Origin: Teichococcus wenyumeiae
GTDB lineage: Bacteria; Pseudomonadota; Alphaproteobacteria; Acetobacterales; Acetobacteraceae
Direction: 5' to 3'
DNA: 64,000 bases
Assembly: GCF_003696345.1 (NCBI RefSeq)
Contig: NZ_RFLX01000006.1
Span: forward strand, 1-64,000
The notes beneath the pieces were generated by a model. It did not search any database. It saw only the letters and a list, made by a program, of their open reading frames with translations, and was not told the origin of the DNA. Position 1 is the stretch's first letter, and every line of letters starts with the position of its first letter. The position numbers and the translations under genes were made by a program. This document shows, piece by piece, positions 58,125 to 64,000 of this stretch.

Positions 58125-58885
58125 CGCCGGAACAGGGGCAGCTTCCCAGCCTCGTGCTGGAGGGCGAGCGCGCGACCATTACCCTCCGCCGCCCGCGCCA
58201 CCACAACCGGCTGGAGCCGCCGGACCTCACGGAACTGCTGCGCCTGTTCCGCACCGTGGAGGAAGCGCCGGATCTGCGCGTGCTGGTGCTGACCGGCACA
58301 GGCGCCTCCTTCAGCGCCGGCTTCCATATCGGCGCCTTTGGCGAGGGTGCCGGCGCCGCCACGCTGGAAGCGGTGGTGGAGGCGCTGGAGCGGCTGCGGG
58401 TGCCGACCATCTGCGCCCTGAACGGCAGCGTCTATGGCGGCGCCACCGACCTCGCCCTGGCCTGCGACTTCCGCCTGGGGGTGGAGGGCATGCGGCTGGT
58501 GATGCCGGCGGCGCGGCTGGGGCTGCATTACTATCCCAGCGGCATGCACCGCTTCGTCAGCAGGCTGGGCCTGGCCACAGCCAAGCGGCTCTTCCTGCTG
58601 GCCGAGCCGCTGGACACCGCCGGCCTGCTGGCCTGCGGCTATCTGGACGAGGCCGTGCCCGCCGCCGAGCTGCCCGCCCGCACCGCCGCGATGGCGGCGC
58701 GCCTGGCGGAACATGCGCCGCTGGCCGTGCAGGGCATGAAGCAGGCGCTGAACGACATCGCCTGCGGCCGGGCGGAGGATGCCGCCATCGGCGCCCGCGC
58801 CGCCGCCGTTTCCCGTTCGGAAGACTTCGCCGAGGGCCGCCGCGCCTGGGCGGAAAAGCGTCCGCCGCGCTTCAGCGGCCGCTAA
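58121..58885 (+). CDS. Enoyl-CoA hydratase family protein with altered active site
   Basis: 254 residues, ATG in the ATGA overlap with the LysR gene. Crotonase fold: ITLRRPRHHNRLEPPDL, GTGASFSAGFHIGAF (oxyanion loop) and NGSVYGGATDLALACDFRLG. The usual PE-x-x-x-G carrying the catalytic Glu reads MPAARLGLHYYPSGM, so that Glu is replaced by Ala and the second Glu position is Tyr. It may be a different crotonase-type activity such as isomerase or thioesterase. Its 3' end overlaps the convergent glycosyltransferase gene by 14 bases. Confidence 0.85.
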   Translation: MTPEQGQLPSLVLEGERATITLRRPRHHNRLEPPDLTELLRLFRTVEEAPDLRVLVLTGTGASFSAGFHIGAFGEGAGAATLEAVVEALERLRVPTICALNGSVYGGATDLALACDFRLGVEGMRLVMPAARLGLHYYPSGMHRFVSRLGLATAKRLFLLAEPLDTAGLLACGYLDEAVPAAELPARTAAMAARLAEHAPLAVQGMKQALNDIACGRAEDAAIGARAAAVSRSEDFAEGRRAWAEKRPPRFSGR

Positions 58886-59669
58886 GGCGCTGCGTGGGCG
58901 CCGGGCCCGCCGCCGCCCCAACCCGGTGGGCCAGCAGCCAGGGCAGGCGCAACAGGAAGCCGGCACCGAGGCGCAGGTGCATCCAGCTCAGCAGCACATT
59001 GTCCCGTCCGTAGCGGAAGTGGGAGACGCCGCCTTCCTCCGGCCGCAGGTAGCGCACCGGCACGGCGACGTTGATGGCCGGCACCTGCCGCCAGCTCAGC
59101 CGCACGGCGGCCTCGGCATCGAAGTCGTAGCGCCGCATCCAGCGATGCGCCCGCATCACCTCCAGCAGCGGCCGCACCGGATAGACCCGGAAGCCGAAGA
59201 GTGAGTCGCCGATGCCGTGCCAGAGCGTCTCGAGGTCGGTGCAGAAATTCGAGATGCGACGCCCCCGCACCCGCTCGATCGGCGCCTCGGGCCCGAAGAT
59301 CGGCGTGCCCAGCACCATGGCTTCCGGATGGGTGCCGGAGAGCGCCATGAATTCCGGGATGCGGTCGGCCGGGTGCTGCCCATCGGCATCCATGGCCAGC
59401 ACATGCGTGAAGCCGGCGGCGGCGGCGGCCTCCAGCCCATGCAGCACGGCGGCGCCCTTGCCCTGGTTGCGCGGCAGCACCATCACCCGCAGGCCAGGGT
59501 CTGTCGCGGCGGCCGCGGCCAGTGCCTCCGCCGTGCCGTCGGTGCTGCCATCCACCACCACCCAGACCGGGTCCCAGCGCGCCCGCGCGGCCTTCACGGT
59601 GTCCAGCACCAGCGGCCCGCTGTTGAAGGAGGGGATCAGAACCAGGTGGGTGGCGGAGCGGCTGGGCAT
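58872..59669 (-). CDS. Family 2 glycosyltransferase
   Basis: 265 residues. GT-A fold: LVLIPSFNSGPLVLDTVKAARA, VVVDGSTDGTAEAL, PRNQGKGAAVLHGLEAA and the metal-binding Asp-x-Asp in LAMDADGQHPADRI. It resembles dolichyl-phosphate mannose synthase-like enzymes that act on polyprenyl phosphates. One C-terminal amphipathic or membrane-near stretch (LGAGFLLRLPWLLAHRV) suggests membrane contact. It follows the acyltransferase gene by 38 bases. Confidence 0.88.
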   Translation of the reverse strand: MPSRSATHLVLIPSFNSGPLVLDTVKAARARWDPVWVVVDGSTDGTAEALAAAAATDPGLRVMVLPRNQGKGAAVLHGLEAAAAAGFTHVLAMDADGQHPADRIPEFMALSGTHPEAMVLGTPIFGPEAPIERVRGRRISNFCTDLETLWHGIGDSLFGFRVYPVRPLLEVMRAHRWMRRYDFDAEAAVRLSWRQVPAINVAVPVRYLRPEEGGVSHFRYGRDNVLLSWMHLRLGAGFLLRLPWLLAHRVGAAAGPAPTQRLSGR

Positions 59670-59707
59670 GTGGGTCAGTTCTACGGCAGAATGGTCTTAG
59701 CGCAACC

Positions 59708-60559
59708 TTAGCCGGCGCAGCGGCCGAGCAGCCGGGCAGGGGAGGCGAGGCTGCCACGCAGATGGCGTTCCACCTGGGTGGAAAGGCTGCGGGCATCGCC
59801 TTCCGGCTCGAAACGCCTGCCCAGGCGGACACGGTAGCGCAACGGCAGCGCCGGCTGGCGCCAGAGCGAGACGCCCTTGCGCAGGTAGGAGGATTCGCAC
59901 TCGATCAGCACCGTCTGCACCGGCGCCCCCGCCTGCTGCGCGATCAGCGCGAAGGAGCGGCTGAAGGGGCCGAGATGCTCGCCGTCCGGGCCGCGCGGCG
60001 GGCTGCGCGTGCCTTCGGGGAAGATCAGCACCTGCCGGCCTTCCAGCACCGCCTGGGTGGCGTGGCGGATCATCGGCAGCGGCGCGTCGTTGCGGACATA
60101 GCCGGCCAGCCGCATGCCGCCGCCCAGCAGCAGGTTGTCCCAGATGGAGGCCTTGGCGATGCAGACCACGCGCGGCAGGCGGGAGGCCACCAGCACCGCA
60201 TCCAGCAGCGAGGGGTGGTTGGGGGCGATGACGATGCCCGGCTCGTCGCGCAGCGCATCCAGCGCCGAAAGGTCGCAGCGCAGCAGCCCGGTGGCGCGCA
60301 GCATGGCCAGGAACATGCGGAAGCCGCGGCCGATGGCGCGTTGCCCCAGCGGCTGCCCCACCGAGGGCGGCAGCAGCCGCGCCAGCAGCGCCGCCGGCAG
60401 GCTCCAGATCAGGCACATGGCCGCGAAGCAGAAGAGCAGCAGGTAGAAGAGCATGAAGTGCCGCAGCGCCCGCAGCCGGCGCCGGGCAGCAGCCAGTCCG
60501 CCTTCCGGGCGGGGTGGCCCTGGCACAGGCCCGCAGACTTCGGGCGCAGGAGATTTCAT
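59708..60559 (-). CDS. PlsC-like 1-acyl-glycerol-3-phosphate acyltransferase
   Basis: 283 residues. One N-terminal membrane segment (FMLFYLLLFCFAAMCLIWSL). The catalytic motif NHPSLLD (N-H-x4-D variant) is followed by FPEGTRS (glycerol-phosphate/acyl acceptor site). Together they define the PlsC superfamily, which acylates lysophospholipids or other hydroxyl acceptors. ATG 60559 is used; an in-frame ATG at 60607 has AGGG nearby and could be the real start. Divergent from the UbiE-like gene. Confidence 0.88.
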   Translation of the reverse strand: MKSPAPEVCGPVPGPPRPEGGLAAARRRLRALRHFMLFYLLLFCFAAMCLIWSLPAALLARLLPPSVGQPLGQRAIGRGFRMFLAMLRATGLLRCDLSALDALRDEPGIVIAPNHPSLLDAVLVASRLPRVVCIAKASIWDNLLLGGGMRLAGYVRNDAPLPMIRHATQAVLEGRQVLIFPEGTRSPPRGPDGEHLGPFSRSFALIAQQAGAPVQTVLIECESSYLRKGVSLWRQPALPLRYRVRLGRRFEPEGDARSLSTQVERHLRGSLASPARLLGRCAG

Positions 60560-60676
60560 CAGGTTGATGCTGGCATTGTTACGGCGCTGCAGGCGTGTTT
60601 CCCGCATCAACCCTAGCCGAGGCGGGGCGAGCCGGTCTATCGCTGCGGTTGCCGGAACCGCGCAGGAGTTGCCCTT

Positions 60677-61435
60677 TTGAACGCTCCCCCTCCGACCGAG
60701 GACAGGCTCGCGCCGGCACAGGCGCCGCACCCGGATCTCACCGGCTATTACCGTGACGCGGAAGCGCGGCCCGGCTTCGTGCGGCGGCTGTTCGACGACA
60801 CCGCCGCGCATTACGACCGCATCAACACCGTCTTCTCGCTGGGCACCGGCGCCTGGTACCGCCGCCATGCGCTGAAGCGCGCGGGGCTGAAGCCGGGGGC
60901 ACGGGTGCTGGATGTCGCCTGCGGTACCGGGCTGGTGACGCGGGAGGCGCTGCGCCTGGCCGGCCCCGGCGGCACCGTGATGGGCCTGGACCCCAGCGCC
61001 GGCATGCTGGCCGAGGCCCGCGCCACCGGCGCGCCGCTGCTGCAGGGGCGGGCGGAGCAGGTGCCGCTGCCCAGTGGCAGCCTGGACATGCTGACCATGG
61101 GCTATGCGCTGCGCCACGTGGCCGACCTCGGTGCCGCCTTCGCGGAATTCCACCGCGTGCTGCGCCCCGGCGGCCGCGTGCTGCTGCTGGAGATCGGGCG
61201 GCCGGAAGGGCGGCTGGCCCATGGGCTGGCCCGTGCCTACCTGGGCGGCGTGGTGCCGGCGCTGTGCCGGCTGGCGGCGCCGCGCGCCGGCACGCTGATG
61301 ACCTATTACTGGGACACGATCGAGGCCTGCGTGCCGGCGGAGACCATCCTGCACCACCTGCGCGGCGCCGGCTTCGGCGATGTTGGCTGCGAAACCTCGC
61401 TGGGCATCTTCCGCGCTTATACGGCCACGCGCTGA
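60677..61435 (+). CDS. UbiE/COQ5-like SAM-dependent methyltransferase
   Basis: 252 residues beginning at TTG 60677. Motif I DVACGTGLVTREALRLAG binds SAM, followed by GLDPSAGMLAEARA, the family string MGYALRHVADLGAAFAEFHRVLRPGG, and YYWDTIEACVPAETI near the end. UbiE homologues methylate quinone rings, but the location in an envelope cluster and sequence changes argue for another lipid-like substrate. First gene of a rightward operon; the deacetylase gene follows in four bases. Confidence 0.87.
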   Translation: MNAPPPTEDRLAPAQAPHPDLTGYYRDAEARPGFVRRLFDDTAAHYDRINTVFSLGTGAWYRRHALKRAGLKPGARVLDVACGTGLVTREALRLAGPGGTVMGLDPSAGMLAEARATGAPLLQGRAEQVPLPSGSLDMLTMGYALRHVADLGAAFAEFHRVLRPGGRVLLLEIGRPEGRLAHGLARAYLGGVVPALCRLAAPRAGTLMTYYWDTIEACVPAETILHHLRGAGFGDVGCETSLGIFRAYTATR

Positions 61436-61439
61436 GGTC

Positions 61440-62243
61440 ATGGCGGCAGGGCGGCCCCGCAGCTGGTCTCCCCCGGCCGCCATCCGTGCCTCGGCGGGGC
61501 TGCATCTGGGTGCGGCGGCGGCCACCCTGGCCATGCCCGCCATCTGGCCCTGGATGCTGGGCGCGGTGACGCTGAACCACGCGGCGCTGACCGTGGCCGG
61601 CATGATCCCCCGCTGCGCCCTGCTGGGGCCGAACCTGCGGCGGCTGCCGGATGTTCAGGCCGCGCGGGGGGAGGTGGCCCTGACCTTCGATGACGGCCCC
61701 GACCCCATGCTGACGCCCCGCGTGCTGGCCATGCTGGCCGAGGCCGGCGCCCGCGCCTCCTTCTTCCTGATCGGGGAGCGGGCACGGCGGCATCCGGACC
61801 TGGTGCGCGCCATCCTGGCCGCCGGCCACCGTGTCGAGAACCACACCGACACCCACCCGAACTTCTTCGCCGCCCTCGGCATGGCGGGGCAGCGGCGGCA
61901 GATCCTGCGCGCGCAGCAAAGCCTGCGGGAAGCCGGCGCCGAGCCGCGCTGGTTCCGCCCGCCCATGGGCCTGCGCAGCCCGCTGCTAGACCCGGTGCTG
62001 GCGGGGGTGGGGCTGCACCATGCCTCCTGGACTTGGCGCAGCGCCGATGCGGTGCTGTCGGATGCCGGGGCCATCCTGCGCCGGCTGCGTCGCGCCGGCG
62101 CCGGAGATGTGGTGCTGCTGCATGACGGCACCTGGCGCGCCGATGCCAGTGGCCAGCCGCCGCTGCTGCAGGTGCTGCCCACCCTGCTGGAGCGGCTGCG
62201 GCGGCAGGGCCTTCGCGGCGTGCCGCTGCCCGCGCCGGAGTAA
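61440..62243 (+). CDS. Polysaccharide deacetylase family protein
   Basis: 267 residues. N-terminal hydrophobic segments (LHLGAAAATLAMPAIWPWMLGAVTLNHAALTVAGM) suggest membrane anchoring. NodB motifs: LTFDDGPDP (catalytic and metal Asp), HTDTHPN (metal His pair), WFRPPMG and LLHDGT. It deacetylates an N- or O-acetyl group on a sugar. Neighbours suggest a glycolipid or surface polymer substrate. Confidence 0.9.
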   Translation: MAAGRPRSWSPPAAIRASAGLHLGAAAATLAMPAIWPWMLGAVTLNHAALTVAGMIPRCALLGPNLRRLPDVQAARGEVALTFDDGPDPMLTPRVLAMLAEAGARASFFLIGERARRHPDLVRAILAAGHRVENHTDTHPNFFAALGMAGQRRQILRAQQSLREAGAEPRWFRPPMGLRSPLLDPVLAGVGLHHASWTWRSADAVLSDAGAILRRLRRAGAGDVVLLHDGTWRADASGQPPLLQVLPTLLERLRRQGLRGVPLPAPE

Positions 62244-62317
62244 ACCGTTGCCCGGCCGTGTCAATAACGCTGCGCAACGCCTTGCCGTGACCTTGGCCGC
62301 CTTCCATAATCCGGCCG

Positions 62318-63019
62318 ATGCCTGAGGCCGCCGTGCCGTACCCTTCTCTGCAGCCAGCCGCCTTGCCGCGGCTGATCGGCGCCGTGGCGGCCCGCTACGC
62401 TGGCGCGTCGCGCCATACGCGCCATTACGTCGGCACCAAGCTGCGGCGGGACCCGGCGACGGAGGCCATCCTGACCCTGGCGGTGGAACTGGGCGGCTTC
62501 GGCACCGTGGCCGACCTGGGCTGCGGGCGCGGGCAACTGGCGCTGCTGCTGCTGCTGGCCGGCGGTGCCGATTCGGTGCTGGGAATGGACCGCAACGGCC
62601 CGGCACTAGCCGAGGCGCAGGCCGCCGCCGAGGGCCTGCCCGCGCGCTTCACCGCCGCCGACCTCGCCACCGCGCCGCTGCCGGACTGCGACACGCTGCT
62701 GCTGGTGGATGTGCTCTACCAATTGCCGCTGGCGGCGCAGCGGGCGCTGCTGGACCGCATGGTTGCCGCTGCCCGCCGCCGCATCGTGATCCGCGCCTTC
62801 GACCCCGACCTCGGCTGGCGTTCCCGCTGCGGCTTCGTCATGGAATGGCTGAACCGCGCCGGGCGGGGCGACCTGCGCCGGGCCGCCATCGAGCCCATGA
62901 AGCTGCCCGCCCTGCGCGCCGTGCTGGAGCAGGCGGGCTTCCGGGTATCCATCACGCCCTGCTGGGGCGGCATGCCCCTGCCCAATGTTCTGCTGCTGGC
63001 CGAGAAAGGTTCGGCGTGA
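62318..63019 (+). CDS. SAM-dependent methyltransferase
   Basis: 233 residues. Class I fold: VADLGCGRGQLALLLLLAGG (SAM site), VLGMDRNGPALAEAQAAAEGLP, LLLVDVLYQLPLAAQRALLDRMVAAA and RIVIRAFDPDLGWR. Rather distant from named families; it belongs to the small methyltransferases found in polyene or lipid clusters, which is only suggestive. Its stop overlaps the next gene start (GTGA). Confidence 0.85.
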   Translation: MPEAAVPYPSLQPAALPRLIGAVAARYAGASRHTRHYVGTKLRRDPATEAILTLAVELGGFGTVADLGCGRGQLALLLLLAGGADSVLGMDRNGPALAEAQAAAEGLPARFTAADLATAPLPDCDTLLLVDVLYQLPLAAQRALLDRMVAAARRRIVIRAFDPDLGWRSRCGFVMEWLNRAGRGDLRRAAIEPMKLPALRAVLEQAGFRVSITPCWGGMPLPNVLLLAEKGSA

Positions 63020-63879
63020 CGATCCGACCGATCTGGGCCCCGACCCTCTGCGCGGCCATGGCGCTGGCGGGCCCCGCCCTGGCGCAGCCGGCCGTGACAC
63101 GCCAGCCGGTGCTGGAAGCCGGCATCGGCGGTGGTGGCGGCTGGCTGCCGGACTACCCCGCCGCTGGCCAGAACCACCTGCAAGGGCTGGCCTTCCCCTA
63201 CGTGATCTATCGCGGCGAGATTTTGCGCAGCGACGACCGTGGTGTCCGTAGCCGCTTCTACAGCAGCGAAGGCATCGGGCTGGACCTCAGTTTCTCCGGC
63301 GCCTTTCCCAGCCGCTCGGACGACAACAAGGCCCGGCGCGGCATGCCGGACCTGGACTGGCAGGCCGAGGTCGGTCCCTCCCTGCGCCTGACGCTGTGGC
63401 GGGACATGGACACGCCGCAGCGGCTGAACCTGGAACTGCCGGTGCGGGCGGTCTTCTCCACCGACCTGTCCTCCATTCACTACCGGGGCATCACCCTTTC
63501 CCCCGAACTGGCCTGGGAGCGGTTGAACCTGGGTGGTGCCGGCACCCGGCTGCGGCTCGGCCTCGGGCCCATCTTCGCCACCAACCGGCTGATGGACTAT
63601 TACTACGAGGTGCAGCCGCAATACGCCTTGCCCGATCGCCCGGCCTATAACGCCAAGGGCGGCTATCTTGGCACGCGCCTGCAATTCTCCTACCGCCTGC
63701 CGCTGACGGAGCGGATCGCCATGGTGGCGGGCGGGCGGCTGGAGAATTTCAGCGGCGCCCGCAACGACGACAGCCCGCTGTTCCGGCGCGACTGGAACCT
63801 CAGCCTGGCGCTGGGCTTCTCCTGGACCCTCTACCGGTCGGAGGCCACGGTGGCCTCCACCGCCAGCCCCTTCGACTGA
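63016..63879 (+). CDS. MipA/OmpV-family outer membrane protein
   Basis: 287 residues from GTG 63016. Signal peptide IWAPTLCAAMALAGPALAQP. MipA traits: GIGGGGGWLPDYPAAGQNH at the N-terminus of the mature protein, FPYVIYRGEILRSD, alternating hydrophobic beta-strands and an aromatic end (LGFSWTLYRSE). The family forms outer membrane barrels that serve as scaffold or pore. It follows the methyltransferase with overlap. Confidence 0.9.
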   Translation: MTIRPIWAPTLCAAMALAGPALAQPAVTRQPVLEAGIGGGGGWLPDYPAAGQNHLQGLAFPYVIYRGEILRSDDRGVRSRFYSSEGIGLDLSFSGAFPSRSDDNKARRGMPDLDWQAEVGPSLRLTLWRDMDTPQRLNLELPVRAVFSTDLSSIHYRGITLSPELAWERLNLGGAGTRLRLGLGPIFATNRLMDYYYEVQPQYALPDRPAYNAKGGYLGTRLQFSYRLPLTERIAMVAGGRLENFSGARNDDSPLFRRDWNLSLALGFSWTLYRSEATVASTASPFD

Positions 63880-63892
63880 GGCTTCCGCGCGC

Positions 63893-64000
63893 ATGACCCC
63901 CAAGGTTGCCCTGCTGCTGGTGACGCTGCTGCTGGTGTTGGGCCCCTGGCTGCTGTGGCGGGTGCGGGCCGTCCGCCGGATGGCGCCGCTGGCGGTGCTG
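63893..64000 (+). CDS. Start of a further membrane protein (cut by the window end)
   Basis: 36 codons from ATG 63893. The residues form a short polar start and one membrane segment (LLLVTLLLVLGPWLLWRV) followed by a basic stretch, then the window ends. It is 13 bases after the barrel gene and so in the same operon. Family not recognisable. Confidence 0.6.
   Translation, partial: MTPKVALLLVTLLLVLGPWLLWRVRAVRRMAPLAVL

Noticed and set aside
1-64000. CRISPR array or prophage
   Set aside because: No regularly spaced direct repeats, cas genes, integrases or phage structural genes are visible in the window.

Overview
The window looks like chromosomal DNA of a very GC-rich aerobic alphaproteobacterium of the Acetobacteraceae, most like Roseomonas and relatives. 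This is inference from gene content: several orphan tripartite-tricarboxylate (Bug/TctC) receptors, cytochrome bo3 quinol oxidase genes followed by a RegB/RegA redox two-component pair, a SAM-II riboswitch in front of metZ, and large stocks of CoA transferases and acyl-CoA dehydrogenases. No 16S gene is present to settle the taxonomy.

Layout. 1-82: the end of an IS21-like insertion element, which cuts a spore-photoproduct-lyase-like radical SAM gene (83-862). 0.9-6.0 kb: amino-acid ABC receptor, class II photolyase, a gene-poor stretch, IclR regulator and its likely target Bug receptor. 6.0-16.1 kb: a nine-gene leftward operon for CoA activation and side-chain-type beta-oxidation (NDP-forming CoA ligase, hydratase-2, two acyl-CoA dehydrogenases, Bug receptor, thiolase-like protein, DUF35 partner, HSD17B4-type SDR, ABC receptor). 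Its enzymes resemble the mycobacterial igr and proteobacterial steroid side-chain modules. 16.4-18.3 kb: alcohol dehydrogenase and SDR. 18.6-31.3 kb: complete LivHMGF permease and ATPases, LysR, Liv receptor, then a CoA transferase, MmgE/PrpD, acyl-CoA dehydrogenase and mesaconyl/itaconyl-CoA-hydratase-like set resembling the Pseudomonas itaconate-degradation operon without the terminal lyase, followed by a Bug receptor and an exported metallo-beta-lactamase-fold protein.

31.4-41.9 kb: M3 peptidase, then (leftward) cyoABCD, SURF1, RegB and RegA, with a divergent MFS transporter. 42-47.5 kb: metZ with an unusual C-terminal tail and a SAM-II riboswitch, tRNA-Gly(CCC), thiM, LysR, quinone-oxidoreductase-like enzyme and a HugZ-like flavoprotein. 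47.7-58.9 kb: a second catabolic island with two LysR regulators, three family III CoA transferases, a DmdC-like acyl-CoA dehydrogenase, a 2-hydroxyacid dehydrogenase, a Bug receptor and two enoyl-CoA hydratase family proteins. 58.9-64.0 kb: the edge of an envelope or lipid gene cluster (glycosyltransferase, PlsC-like acyltransferase, UbiE-like methyltransferase, polysaccharide deacetylase, second methyltransferase, MipA/OmpV barrel, start of a membrane protein).

The common theme is uptake of organic acids by periplasmic receptors, activation to CoA esters and beta-oxidation, with electrons passed to a quinol oxidase under redox control. Start codons were chosen from ribosome binding sites and overlaps. 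All functions are read by eye from protein motifs; no database search was run.
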